Part shown: positions 30,819-39,809 of the stretch, one piece after another | Numbering within the stretch: the stretch's first letter is position 1 | How the letters are laid out: every line of letters starts with the position of its first letter | Assembly (NCBI RefSeq): GCF_000430725.1 | Contig: NZ_KE387207.1 | Span: 134,577 to 198,576 of the forward strand | DNA from: Azohydromonas australica DSM 1124 | GTDB taxonomy: Bacteria > Pseudomonadota > Gammaproteobacteria > Burkholderiales > Burkholderiaceae_C | Reading direction: 5' to 3' | Length of the DNA: 64,000 bases | The notes under the pieces: generated by a model | Databases searched by the model: none | Told to the model about the DNA's origin: nothing | Seen by the model: the letters and a program-made list of their open reading frames with translations, nothing else | Translations under genes and position numbers: made by a program

Positions 30819-33200
30819 TCAGCGGCGGAACAGGTCCAGGATCGAGCTGCGCTCCTCCTCGGAAGCCGCCGGTGCCGCGCCCTGCGGCGGACGATCCAGC
30901 CCCACGCCGGTGACGCCTTCGCCGTGGGCGTATTCCTCGTAGAACCACTCGCCGCCCTGGTTCACCACGCCCGGCGGCGGCTGGTACTCCTGCACCGGCA
31001 CGTCGCGCAGCGCACGGCTCATGAACTCGATCCACACCGGCAGCGCCAGGCCGCCGCCGGTTTCGCGGTCGCCGAGCTTGCGCGGCTGGTCGTAGCCGAT
31101 CCACACCACCGACACCAGCGAGGGCTGGAAGCCGGCGAACCAGGCGTCCATCGCGTCGTTGGTGGTGCCGGTCTTGCCGTAGAGGTCGGGGCGCTTGAGC
31201 GTGGCCTGCGCCTTGGCGGCGGTGCCCGAGCGCGTGATCTCCTGCAGCAGCGTGTCCATCACGAAGGCGTTGCGCGCGTTGAGCACGCGGTTTTCCTCCG
31301 TGAGCGCCTGCGGCGGGCTGTCGTGCAGCACGCGGCCGTCGGCATCGGTGACGCGGCGGATGAGCACCGGGTTGAGCAGGTGCCCGCCGTTGGCGAACAC
31401 GCCATAGGCGCTGGCCATCTGCATCGGCGTTACCGAGCCTGCGCCCAGCGCCATGGTCAGGTAGGCCGGGTGCTTCTCGGCCTCGAAGCCGAAGCGCGTG
31501 ATCCACTGCTGCGCGTTGTGCGTGCCCACGTGCTGCAGCACGCGGATGGAGACCATGTTCTTGGACTTGGCCAGCGCGCGGCGCAGCGTCATCGGGCCGT
31601 CGAAGGTGCCGTCGTAGTTCTTGGGCTCCCAGGGCTGGCTGCCGGTCGTGCCCGCGTCGAAGAACAGCGGTGAGTCGTTGACCACGGTGGCCGGCGTGAA
31701 GCCCTTTTCCAGCGCCGCCGAGTAGATGAAGGGCTTGAAGCTCGACCCCGGCTGGCGCCAGGCCTGCGTGACGTGGTTGAACTTGTTCTTGCGCCAGTCG
31801 AAGCCGCCCACCAGGGCGCGGATGGCGCCGTCGCGCGGGTCCAGCGCCACGAAGGCGCCTTCCACCTCGGGCAGTTGCGTCAGCATCCAGCTGTCCTTGG
31901 GCCCCTTGACGGCGCGCACCACCGCGCCGCGGCGGATCTGCTTCTGCGCCGCGGCCTTGTCCGACAGCCCCGAGGCCACCGGCTTGAGGCCGTCGCCCGT
32001 GACCGTGATCGACTCGCCCGACTGCAGCACCGCCACCACCTTGCGCGGCGAGGCTTCGAGCACCACCGCGGCGCGCAGGTCGTCGTTGTCCGGGTGCTCG
32101 TTGAGGGCCTCGGCGATGCGCAGGTCCAGCTCCTTGGGGTCCGAAGGCAGCACCACGTAGGCCTCGGGGCCGCGGTAGACCTGGCGCCGCTCGTAGTCCA
32201 TGAGCCCACGGCGCAGCGCCTGGTAAGCCGTGCGCTGCTCCTCGGCATCGAGCGTGAGCTGCACGTTGAAGCCGCGCGTGTAGGCCTCGTCGCCGTACTG
32301 GCTGAACATGAGCTGGCGCGCCGTCTCGGCCACGTACTCGGCATGCACGGCCACCTCGGAGGGCGCGCGGTAGTGCAGCTGCTCGCGCTTGGCCTCCTCG
32401 TACTGGGCCTGCGTGATGAAGCCGCCGTCGAGCATGCGCTCGATGATGTACTGCTGGCGGATGGTGGCGCGGCGCGGGTTGGCGATGGGGTTGTAGGCCG
32501 AGGGCGCCTTGGGCAGCCCGGCCAGCATCGCGGCCTCGGCCACGCTCACCTTGTCCAGCGTCTTGCCGAAGTAGGTCTCGCTCGCGGCGGCGAAGCCGTA
32601 GGCGCGCTGGCCCAGGTAGATCTGGTTCATGTACAGCTCCAGGATGCGTTCCTTGCTGAGCTGCCGCTCGATCTTGAGCGCGAGCAGGATCTCGTAGATC
32701 TTGCGCGTGAAGGTCTTCTCGCTGGTGAGGTAGAAGTTGCGCGCCACCTGCATGGTGATGGTGGAGGCGCCCTGGCTCTTGGCCTCGCCGAAGTTGGCCA
32801 GGCCCGCGCGGATCACGCCCAGGTAGTCCACGCCGCCGTGCTGGTAGAAGCGCGCGTCCTCGATGGCCAGCACCGCGTCCTGCATCACCTTGGGGATCTG
32901 CGCGATGGGCATGAAGCGCCGGCGCTCCTCGCCGAACTCGCCCAGCAGCACGCCGTCGGCGGAGTAGATGCGCATGGGCAGCTTGGGCCGGTAGTCCGCC
33001 AGGCCGTCAATCTGCGGCAGCTGCGGATAGGCCACCGCCAGCGCGATGGTCACCAGCACCGCCGCCGACAGCGCCAACGCCACCGAAACGCCCAGCAGCA
33101 GCATCAGCGGACGCAGCACCCAGCGCGCCACGGGACTGCGGCGCACGGGGGTGGAACGGGGATCGGAAGAAGAGGAGGGCGGACGCCCGGGTTCGGTCAT
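30819..33200 (-). CDS. mrcA: Penicillin-binding protein 1A (bifunctional transglycosylase/transpeptidase)
   Basis: A 793-residue class A PBP that builds peptidoglycan in the periplasm. One N-terminal membrane anchor (RPLMLLLGVSVALALSAAVL, about residues 30-50). GT51 domain: EDARFYQHGGVD (catalytic Glu, about 115), GASTITMQVARNFYL, and KERILELYMNQIYLGQ. Transpeptidase: SxxK in GSSFKPF, SKN in LAKSKNMVSIRVLQ, and KTG in YGKTGTTNDAMDAWFAGF. It includes the OB-like insert of the PBP1A type. The start at 33200 puts a 25-residue charged tail before the anchor. It diverges from pilM, the common order in proteobacteria. Confidence 0.96.
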   Translation of the reverse strand: MTEPGRPPSSSSDPRSTPVRRSPVARWVLRPLMLLLGVSVALALSAAVLVTIALAVAYPQLPQIDGLADYRPKLPMRIYSADGVLLGEFGEERRRFMPIAQIPKVMQDAVLAIEDARFYQHGGVDYLGVIRAGLANFGEAKSQGASTITMQVARNFYLTSEKTFTRKIYEILLALKIERQLSKERILELYMNQIYLGQRAYGFAAASETYFGKTLDKVSVAEAAMLAGLPKAPSAYNPIANPRRATIRQQYIIERMLDGGFITQAQYEEAKREQLHYRAPSEVAVHAEYVAETARQLMFSQYGDEAYTRGFNVQLTLDAEEQRTAYQALRRGLMDYERRQVYRGPEAYVVLPSDPKELDLRIAEALNEHPDNDDLRAAVVLEASPRKVVAVLQSGESITVTGDGLKPVASGLSDKAAAQKQIRRGAVVRAVKGPKDSWMLTQLPEVEGAFVALDPRDGAIRALVGGFDWRKNKFNHVTQAWRQPGSSFKPFIYSAALEKGFTPATVVNDSPLFFDAGTTGSQPWEPKNYDGTFDGPMTLRRALAKSKNMVSIRVLQHVGTHNAQQWITRFGFEAEKHPAYLTMALGAGSVTPMQMASAYGVFANGGHLLNPVLIRRVTDADGRVLHDSPPQALTEENRVLNARNAFVMDTLLQEITRSGTAAKAQATLKRPDLYGKTGTTNDAMDAWFAGFQPSLVSVVWIGYDQPRKLGDRETGGGLALPVWIEFMSRALRDVPVQEYQPPPGVVNQGGEWFYEEYAHGEGVTGVGLDRPPQGAAPAASEEERSSILDLFRR

Positions 33201-33233
33201 GAGGCGGGCTCGGCCAGGCAGAAAAGGGGTCGA

Positions 33234-33239
33234 ATTATA
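33234..33239 (-). promoter_or_regulatory. -10 element of the mrcA promoter
   Basis: A perfect TATAAT on the minus strand, 34 bases before the mrcA ATG, predicting a start near 33227. No good -35 is found 16-18 bp further up, so it may rely on other contacts. Confidence 0.5.
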
Positions 33240-33339
33240 GAAAACGGCCCTTGCACGGCCGGTTGCCGCGCTGCAATCCCGAGCCCGGCGGGGAACCCGT
33301 GAACCAGTAGCCCGGCGCTGCCCAGCCGGCATTTCCCTA

Positions 33340-33355
33340 GTGCCGTCCTCGGCAC
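33340..33355. promoter_or_regulatory. Short inverted repeat upstream of pilM
   Basis: GTGCCG-TCCT-CGGCAC, a perfect six-base palindrome 44 bp before the pilM start in the mrcA/pilM divergent region. It could be an operator or a chance event in GC-rich DNA. Confidence 0.3.
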
Positions 33356-33398
33356 AGGTGCATAGCATTCAGTTACTTATGGATACGGCACGTTTCTC

Positions 33399-34533
33399 GT
33401 GGGGTCCGAAGTAAAGGCACTGCTGCGGCGCTGGCGCCCCGGGCAAGGGGTGCCGCCGCTGCTCGGCGTGGACCTGGGCAGCAGCAGCGTGCGGCTGGTG
33501 GAGCTGAGCGGCGATGCCCGGCAGCCGGTACTGGAATGCCTGGCGCGCGAGCCGCTGGACAAGGGCTGGATCAACGACGGCCAGATCGAGGACTTCGACG
33601 CCGTCACCGAGGCCGTGCGGCGTGTGGTGCAGCGCAGCGGCACGCGCACGCGCCGGGTGGCGCTGGCGCTGCCGGCCTCCGCCGTGATCACGCAGCACCT
33701 GCGCCTGCCCGCCGGGCTGTCCGAGACGGCGCTGGAGCAGCAGGTGGCGGTCGAGGCGCAGCAGCACCTGCCCTTCGCGCCGGAGGAAATGAGCCTGGAC
33801 TTCTGCATCGTGGGCGCCGGCGAGGGCGGCGTGGAGGTGCTGGCCGCGGCCTCGCGCAAGGACCGGGTGGAGGACCGCCAGGGCCTGGCCGAGGCCGCGG
33901 GGGCTGGAGCCGGTGCTGCTGGACGTGGAGTCGCACGCTGCCCACCGCGCGCTGGCCCGCTGCGCGGCGCTGCTGCCCGAGGTGGACGAGGCAAGTGAGG
34001 CGGACGCGCCCATCGCCCCCGGCCCGCGAGGCGCCGGCACGCCGCCGGTGGCGCTGTTCGAGATCGGCGCCTTCGCCACCACGCTGAAGCTGCTGCGCGG
34101 CGAGGACCTTCTCTACGAGCGCGACCAGGCCGTGGGCGGCGCGCAGTACACCCGGCTGATCGCGCGCCAGCTCGGCCTGGGCTTCGACGTGGCCGAGCAG
34201 ATGAAGCTGGACGGCGCGGTGCCCGAGGACCTGGCACCGGCGCTGCAGGCGGATTTCGTGGACGGCCTGGCGCAGGAGCTGGCGCGGGCCTTGTCGATCG
34301 CCTTCACCAGCGGCCCCTGCCAGCAGGTGCGCTGCGTGATGCTGGCCGGTGCCACCGCCGCGCTGCCCGGGCTGGCGGTGCGCATGGGCCAGCTCACCGG
34401 CTTCGAAACCCGGGTGGCCGATCCCTTCGCGGCCATGGCGCCCGGCGCGGCGGTGCACGCCGCGTGGCTGCCGCGCGAGGCGCCGGGCTACCTCAAGGCC
34501 TGCGGACTGGCGCTGCGGCGCTTCCTACCGTGA
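33399..34533 (+). pseudogene. pilM: pilM, type IV pilus inner-membrane-associated ATPase, frameshifted
   Basis: The actin-like PilM is split over two frames. The first part (33399 to about 33903, GTG start) reads PPLLGVDLGSSSVRLVELSG and later AVEAQQHLPFAPEEMSLDFC; it then runs out of frame to a stop at 33998. The second part resumes as LEPVLLDVESHAAHRALARC and continues to RRFLP at 34533. Removing one G from the run of five at 33899-33903 restores a normal protein of about 377 residues. So either a real one-base insertion, or an error in a homopolymer. PilM is the cytoplasmic partner of PilN. The stop overlaps pilN (TGATG). Confidence 0.85.
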
Positions 34534-35210
34534 TGCTGCTCAACCTGTTTCCCTACCGCGAGTCGCGCCGGCGCCGGCGCCGCCAGGTCTTCAAGGTCCT
34601 GCTGGCCGCGGCGGCCGGCCTGGGCCTGCTGGCGGCGCTGCTGGGCTACGCCGCGCTGCAGCAGCGCACGGCGGCGCAGGAGCGGCGCAATGAGCTGCTG
34701 TCGGCCGAGATCGCCGCGCTGGACGCGCCGCTGTCGGCCGCGGCCCGGCTGCGTGCCGAGCTCACCGCGCTGCAGGGCCGCGTGCAGGGGCTGCAGGGCC
34801 TGCACTGGGAGCGCCGCCGCCCCGCGCAGCTGCTGGAAGCCCTGGCGCGCCACACGCCCGACGGCGTGCAGCTCACCATGCTGCGCCAGCAGGCGGAGCG
34901 CTTCACGCTGGGCGGCGTGGCGCAGGGCAGCGCCGAGGTGCAGGCGCTGGTGCACAACCTGTCGCAGGACACGGCGCTGCTGCAGCGGGTGGCGCTGGTG
35001 GAGATCAAGGCCGCCGCGCCGGCCGGCCGCGACGCGCGCCGGCTGTTCGATTTCACGCTGGAGTTTCGACTGCAGCCGCTGCCGGCCACGGCGGATGCCG
35101 GCGCCTCCGCGCCATCCCTGGCCGCCAGCAGCGCCGTCCCGGGCATGGCGCCGACCGTCCAGCCCGGCCCCACGGCGGGGCCGCCCGCGGCCATCCGCGC
35201 CGGAGCCTGA
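34533..35210 (+). CDS. pilN: Type IV pilus alignment subcomplex protein PilN
   Basis: A 225-residue single-pass protein. It opens MLLNLFPYRESRRRRRRQVF, carrying a variant of the INLLPYRE motif that binds PilM, then has one membrane helix (LLAAAAGLGLLAALLGYAAL), a coiled coil (QERRNELLSAEIAALDAPLS) and a periplasmic ferredoxin-like domain (LEALARHTPDGVQLTMLRQQ). It heterodimerises with PilO. Here the motif is NLFPYRE. Confidence 0.92.
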   Translation: MLLNLFPYRESRRRRRRQVFKVLLAAAAGLGLLAALLGYAALQQRTAAQERRNELLSAEIAALDAPLSAAARLRAELTALQGRVQGLQGLHWERRRPAQLLEALARHTPDGVQLTMLRQQAERFTLGGVAQGSAEVQALVHNLSQDTALLQRVALVEIKAAAPAGRDARRLFDFTLEFRLQPLPATADAGASAPSLAASSAVPGMAPTVQPGPTAGPPAAIRAGA

Positions 35211-35216
35211 AAACCG

Positions 35217-35882
35217 ATGAGCCTCCTGCCCACCTCATTCACCGCGGCCCGGCTGGCCGGTGCCTTCCGCGCGCTGGACTGGCGCGACCCGGCGCTGTGG
35301 CCGCCGCTGCCGCGCGGGCTGCTGTGCACCCTGGTGGCGCTGGGCGTGGCGCTGCCCGCGTGGGGGCTGCTGTCGGCCAGCGCCGGGGCCGACCTGGCGG
35401 CGGCGCGCGAGCGGGAGACGGCGCTGCGCCAGGCCTTCACGGCCAAGCTGGCACAAGCCGCGCAGCTCGCGCCGCTGCGGCAGCGCCGCCAGGACCTGCA
35501 GGACTTGGCTGCCGACCTGGAGCGCCGCCTGCCGCCGCCGGGCCAGCTCGACGCGCTGCTGTCCGCACTGCACTTGGCGGCGCAGCGCCACGGGCTGCAG
35601 GTGGAGCTGATCCGCCCCGAGCCGGCGCAGCCCCGCGCCCACCTGGCCGAGGTGCCGATCGCGCTGCGGCTCTCGGGCCGCTTCCACGCCCTGGGCGCCT
35701 TTGCCGCCGACGTGGCGGCGCTGGAGACGCCCGTGACGCTGCACGCGCTCCAGGTGGGCGCCGGCAGCCGCGAGGCCGTGGCGACGCTCGAAGCCTCGGC
35801 GCGGGCCTGGCGCCGGCTGGACGCCGCGGAGGCGCCGCGCCCGGCCGCGTTGCCTGGCTCGGTGTCAGGAGCGACGCCGTGA
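35217..35882 (+). CDS. pilO: Type IV pilus alignment subcomplex protein PilO
   Basis: A 221-residue protein: a cytoplasmic N-terminus, one membrane helix (LLCTLVALGVALPAWGLLSA), a coiled coil (ARERETALRQAFTAKLAQAA, then LQDLAADLERRLPPPGQLDA) and a periplasmic domain with VPIALRLSGRFHALGAFAAD, the PilO signature. It lies 6 bp after pilN and overlaps pilP by four bases (GTGA). Confidence 0.9.
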   Translation: MSLLPTSFTAARLAGAFRALDWRDPALWPPLPRGLLCTLVALGVALPAWGLLSASAGADLAAARERETALRQAFTAKLAQAAQLAPLRQRRQDLQDLAADLERRLPPPGQLDALLSALHLAAQRHGLQVELIRPEPAQPRAHLAEVPIALRLSGRFHALGAFAADVAALETPVTLHALQVGAGSREAVATLEASARAWRRLDAAEAPRPAALPGSVSGATP

Positions 35883-36424
35883 GGCCGCAACGCCCGGCGG
35901 TCGTCCTCCTGTTTCCGGTGATGCTGGCCGGCTGCGGCGACGACACGCAGGACCTGCGCGACTGGATCGCCCGCGAGCGCCAGGCCGCGGTGGCGCCCGC
36001 GCTGCCGCCCTGGTCCGCGGCCGAGGCGCCGTCGCCGTCGCCTTACCGGGGCCACGAGGCGCCGGACCCTTTCGACCCGCAGCGTCTGGCCCCGGCGCCC
36101 CCGCCGGTGCCAGTTGCCGTGGCGGCGTCCCCGGCGCCCGGCGCGGCACCGCTGCCGCCCGCCGGCGCGCCGCTGGAGGCCTATCCGCTGGAATCGCTGC
36201 GCATGGTGGGCAGCCTGGTGCGCGAGGGCCGCACGCTGGCGCTGGTACGCGCGCAGGGCACGCTGCATACGGTGCAGCCCGGCGACCGGCTCGGCGGCCC
36301 GCACGGCGGCCGGGTCGTGCGCATCACCGAAAGCGCGATCACGCTGCACGAACGGGTGCGGGACGCCCAGGGCGCCTGGACCGAGCGCAGTACCACGCTG
36401 GCCCTGCAGGAGACGCCACGATGA
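35879..36424 (+). CDS. pilP: Type IV pilus lipoprotein PilP
   Basis: A 181-residue lipoprotein with signal peptide ending in lipobox LAGC (residues about 16-19). After a proline-rich linker (DPFDPQRLAPAPPPVPV), the C-terminal HR-like beta domain contains PLESLRMVGSLVREGRTLAL and VQPGDRLGGPHGGRVVRITE. It links the PilNO complex to the PilQ secretin. The GTG start overlaps the pilO stop, and the stop overlaps the pilQ ATG. Confidence 0.92.
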   Translation: MRPQRPAVVLLFPVMLAGCGDDTQDLRDWIARERQAAVAPALPPWSAAEAPSPSPYRGHEAPDPFDPQRLAPAPPPVPVAVAASPAPGAAPLPPAGAPLEAYPLESLRMVGSLVREGRTLALVRAQGTLHTVQPGDRLGGPHGGRVVRITESAITLHERVRDAQGAWTERSTTLALQETPR

Positions 36425-37977
36425 GCCTTCGAGCAGTCCGCGCAGTCCCCGGGTGTGTGCTTTTCCTGGCCGCCGCGCTGCCATCGGCGGCGCCGGCCCA
36501 GCCCGATGCCCCGGCCGTGGCGGCGGTGGCCGCGGCGCTGCCCTCAGCCGCCGCGCGCCCCATTCCCGGCGCGGCGGCCAGCTACGGTGGCGAAAGGCTG
36601 TCACTGAACTTCCGCGACATCGAGGTGCGCGCGGTGCTGCAGGTGATTGCCGAGTTCACGGGGCTGAACATCGTCACCAGCGACAGCGTCACTGGCTCCG
36701 TCACGCTGCGGCTCAAGGACGTGCCTTGGGACCAGGCACTGGAGACCGTGCTGCAGACCAAGGGCTTGTCCATGCGCCGCAGCGGCGCGGTGGTGTGGGT
36801 GGCGCCGCGCGAGGAGGTGCTGGCGCGCGAGGCGACGGAGCTGGAGACGCAGAAGCGCTTGGCCGAGCTGGAGCCGCTGCAGACGCGCGCCTTCCAGCTC
36901 AACTACGCCAAGTCCGAGGCGGTGGCGCGCGCCCTGGCCGGACAGAACCCAGCATCGCCGCCCGCGCCCGGCGGGGCCACCGCCGCGGCACTGGCCCCGC
37001 TGTTCGGCGGCACGGCCGCGCCGCCGCCCGCCACGCGGCTGCTGTCCTCGCGCGGCAGCGTGCTGGCCGAGCCGCGCACGAATCAACTCTTCGTCACCGA
37101 CGTGCCCACGCGGCTGGTGGAAGTGCAGGCGCTGATCGGGCGCATCGACATACCGGTGCGGCAGGTGCTGATCGAGGCGCGCATCGTCGAGGCGGACGAG
37201 CGCTTCGGCCGCGCGCTGGGCGTGCGGCTGGGCGCCACGGACCTGCGCGCCGCCGCGGGCCAGCGGCCCGGCTTCGGGCTGGGCGGCGGCAACGGCATCG
37301 CCCCGGGCGGCAACTACGACGCGGTGGGCGCCGCCACGGGGCAGGGCGCCACCGCCGCCTACGCCGACAGCCGCTTCGTCAGCCTGCCGGCCAACACCGG
37401 CGCGCTGGGCACCACGGCGCCGGCCGCCACCTTCGCGCTCACGCTCTTCAGCCCGTCGGCGCACCGCTTCCTCAACCTGGAGCTCTCGGCGCTGGAAGCC
37501 GACGGGCGCGGGCGCGTGGTGTCCAGCCCGCGCGTGCTCACGGCCGACCAGGTGAAGGCCGAGATCGAGCAGGGCGAGGAGATCCCGTACGCCTCCGGCA
37601 CCTCCAGCGGCGCCACGCAGGTGGAATTCAAGAAGGCCAGCCTGCGCCTGGAAGTCACGCCGCAGATCACGCCCGAAGGCCAGCTGATCCTGGACGTGCT
37701 CGTGAGCAAGGACAGCCGCGGCGCGATCACGCCCACCGGCCCGGCCGTGAACACCAAGCGCGTGCGCACGCAGGTGCTGGTGGAGGACGGCGGCACCGTG
37801 TCGCTGGGCGGCATCCTCACGCAGGAGGAGCGCCGCGACGTCAACAAGGTGCCGCTGCTGGGCGACCTGCCGGGCATCGGGGCGCTGTTCCGCGACACCG
37901 TGCGGCTGGAGAACAAGACGGAACTGCTGGTGTTCCTCACGCCGCGCGTGGTCGCGCCCGGCACGCCCGCACGCTGA
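36421..37977 (+). CDS. pilQ: Type IV pilus secretin PilQ (short form)
   Basis: A 518-residue secretin. Signal peptide up to about residue 26 (APAQP), then a short linker and the N0/STN domain (RLSLNFRDIEVRAVLQVIAE, about 60-125), the N1 domain (FQLNYAKSEAVARALAG, and TNQLFVTDVPTRLVEVQALI), and the secretin core (VVSSPRVLTADQVKAEIEQG, QVLVEDGGTVSLGGILTQEE, VPLLGDLPGIGALFRD). Typical PilQ is about 700 residues because of AMIN domains before N0 that bind peptidoglycan; none is seen here. It ends the pil operon, 82 bp before aroK. Confidence 0.9.
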   Translation: MSLRAVRAVPGCVLFLAAALPSAAPAQPDAPAVAAVAAALPSAAARPIPGAAASYGGERLSLNFRDIEVRAVLQVIAEFTGLNIVTSDSVTGSVTLRLKDVPWDQALETVLQTKGLSMRRSGAVVWVAPREEVLAREATELETQKRLAELEPLQTRAFQLNYAKSEAVARALAGQNPASPPAPGGATAAALAPLFGGTAAPPPATRLLSSRGSVLAEPRTNQLFVTDVPTRLVEVQALIGRIDIPVRQVLIEARIVEADERFGRALGVRLGATDLRAAAGQRPGFGLGGGNGIAPGGNYDAVGAATGQGATAAYADSRFVSLPANTGALGTTAPAATFALTLFSPSAHRFLNLELSALEADGRGRVVSSPRVLTADQVKAEIEQGEEIPYASGTSSGATQVEFKKASLRLEVTPQITPEGQLILDVLVSKDSRGAITPTGPAVNTKRVRTQVLVEDGGTVSLGGILTQEERRDVNKVPLLGDLPGIGALFRDTVRLENKTELLVFLTPRVVAPGTPAR

Positions 37978-38059
37978 CGCGTCAGCGGGACGAAGGTGGG
38001 GGCGCGTCATACTCGCGCCTTTTCGCAGCCCGCAGCGCCTCTTCGCCGCCCTTCGCGCC

Positions 38060-38638
38060 GTGCCCCTGATCTCCCTCGTCGGCATGCCCGGCGGTGGCAA
38101 GTCCACCGTCGGGCGCCAGCTCGCCCGGCAGCTCGGCCTGCCCTTCCACGACTCCGACCACGAGATCGAGGTGCAGATCGGCATGTCGATCCGCTCCTAT
38201 TTCGAGCTGCATGGCGAGCCGGCCTTCCGCGACATGGAGAGCCAGCAGATCGACCGGCTCACGCGCGGGGGCGAGTGCGTGCTGGCCACCGGCGGCGGCG
38301 CGCCGCTGCGGGAGCAGAACCGCCAGATGCTGCGCGAGCGCTCGCACGTGATCTACCTGCGCTCCACGCCGGAAGACCTGTTCCGCCGCCTGCGCCACGA
38401 CACCTCGCGCCCGCTGCTGCAGGTCAAGGACCCGCTCAAGCGGCTGCGCGACCTGTTCCGAGAGCGCGATGGCGTGTACCTGCGCACGGCACATTTCGTG
38501 ATCGAGACCGGGCGGCCCTCGGTGCCGGCGCTGCTGCAGATGATCCTGATGCAGCTGGAGCTCGCCGGCCTGGTGGACGCCTCGCGCGTGCCTTCGCCCA
38601 TCGACCCCCACCACGGCCCGGAAGCGGGCCCTGCCTAG
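38060..38638 (+). CDS. aroK: Shikimate kinase
   Basis: A 192-residue kinase that phosphorylates shikimate with ATP. Walker A is GMPGGGKSTVGRQLA (about residue 9), the shikimate-binding region is FHDSDHEIEVQIGMSI (Asp near 35) and RDMESQQIDRLT, GGG substrate loop is VLATGGGAPLREQNR, and the lid is HDTSRPLLQVKDPLKRLRDL. The start is GTG. It is followed by aroB after 9 bp, the classical aroKB pair behind pilQ. Confidence 0.95.
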   Translation: MPLISLVGMPGGGKSTVGRQLARQLGLPFHDSDHEIEVQIGMSIRSYFELHGEPAFRDMESQQIDRLTRGGECVLATGGGAPLREQNRQMLRERSHVIYLRSTPEDLFRRLRHDTSRPLLQVKDPLKRLRDLFRERDGVYLRTAHFVIETGRPSVPALLQMILMQLELAGLVDASRVPSPIDPHHGPEAGPA

Positions 38639-38647
38639 AATTTCCGC

Positions 38648-39742
38648 ATGAATCCCGTCCCTCCGAGCCGCCTGCGCATCGACCTCGGCGAGCGCAGCTA
38701 CGACATCCGCATCGGCTGCGGCCTGCTGTCCGACCCCGAATCCTGGAGCGGCCTGCCGCGCGCGTCGCAGGCGCTCATCGTCAGCAACACCACCGTGGCG
38801 CCGCTGTACGCGCAGCGGCTGCAGGAGGCGCTCGGCGCCCACCACGAGCGCGTGCTGCAGGTGGTGCTGCCCGACGGCGAGGCCCACAAGGACTGGAACA
38901 CGCTCAACCTGATCTTCGACGCGCTGCTGGAGCAGGAGTGCGACCGCCGCACCGTGCTGTACGCGCTGGGCGGCGGGGTGGTGGGCGACATCACCGGCTT
39001 CGCCGCCGCCTGCTACATGCGCGGCGTGCCCTTCGTGCAGGTGCCCACCACGCTGCTGGCGCAGGTGGACTCCTCGGTGGGCGGCAAGACCGCCGTCAAC
39101 CACCCGCGCGGCAAGAACATGGTCGGCGCCTTCTACCAGCCGCGGCGCGTGATCTGCGACCTGGACGTGCTGGACACGCTGCCGGCGCGCGAGCTCTCCG
39201 CGGGCCTGGCCGAGGTCATCAAGTACGGCCCCATCGCCGACCCGGCGTTCCTGGACTGGACCGAGCGCAACCTCGACGCGCTGCGCGCGCTGGACAAGGC
39301 GGCGCTGTCGCACGCGGTGCAGCGCAGCTGCGAGATCAAGGCGCAGGTGGTGGCGGCCGACGAGCGCGAGAGCGACCTGCGCGCGATCCTGAATTTCGGC
39401 CACACCTTCGGCCACGCCATCGAGGCCGGCATGGGCTACGGCGAGTGGCTGCACGGCGAGGCCGTGGGCTGCGGCATGGTGATGGCGGCCGAGCTGTCGG
39501 CGCGGCTGGGCCTGGTCGAGGCCGACTTCCCCGCGCGCATGCGGCGCCTGGTGGAGCGCGCCGGGCTGCCGGTGCAGGCGCCGGCCTTGCCCATCGAGCA
39601 GTGGCTGGCCCTGATGCGGCTGGACAAGAAGGCGCTGGCCGGCGAGATCCGCTTCGTGCTCATCGACGGCCTGGGCAAGGCGGTGCAGCGCGGCGCGCCG
39701 GAGAGCGTGGTGCGCGAGGTGATCCAGGCCTGCAGCGCCTGA
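38648..39742 (+). CDS. aroB: 3-dehydroquinate synthase
   Basis: A 364-residue NAD- and metal-dependent enzyme that cyclises DAHP to 3-dehydroquinate. NAD loop [20 protein letters not shown] (about residue 105), [20 protein letters not shown] with KN following, metal ligands in AEVIKYG (Glu), and [20 protein letters not shown] with HGEAV (His ligands). It is cotranscribed with aroK. Confidence 0.96.
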   Translation: MNPVPPSRLRIDLGERSYDIRIGCGLLSDPESWSGLPRASQALIVSNTTVAPLYAQRLQEALGAHHERVLQVVLPDGEAHKDWNTLNLIFDALLEQECDRRTVLYALGGGVVGDITGFAAACYMRGVPFVQVPTTLLAQVDSSVGGKTAVNHPRGKNMVGAFYQPRRVICDLDVLDTLPARELSAGLAEVIKYGPIADPAFLDWTERNLDALRALDKAALSHAVQRSCEIKAQVVAADERESDLRAILNFGHTFGHAIEAGMGYGEWLHGEAVGCGMVMAAELSARLGLVEADFPARMRRLVERAGLPVQAPALPIEQWLALMRLDKKALAGEIRFVLIDGLGKAVQRGAPESVVREVIQACSA

Positions 39743-39809
39743 GCCCGGCCCCCGGGCGCGCCGCCGGGCCGGCCGTTTCCCGCAAGGCTTGACACGGAAG
39801 GAACTGCCC

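Noticed and set aside
33345-33372. A sigma54-like element before pilM (GGCACAGGTGC).
   Set aside because: The spacing between GG and GC is nine rather than twelve bases.
33860-33910. Programmed ribosomal frameshifting in pilM.
   Set aside because: The slip site would be G5 without an obvious slippery heptamer or stimulatory structure, and PilM is not known to use it; mutation or sequence error is simpler.
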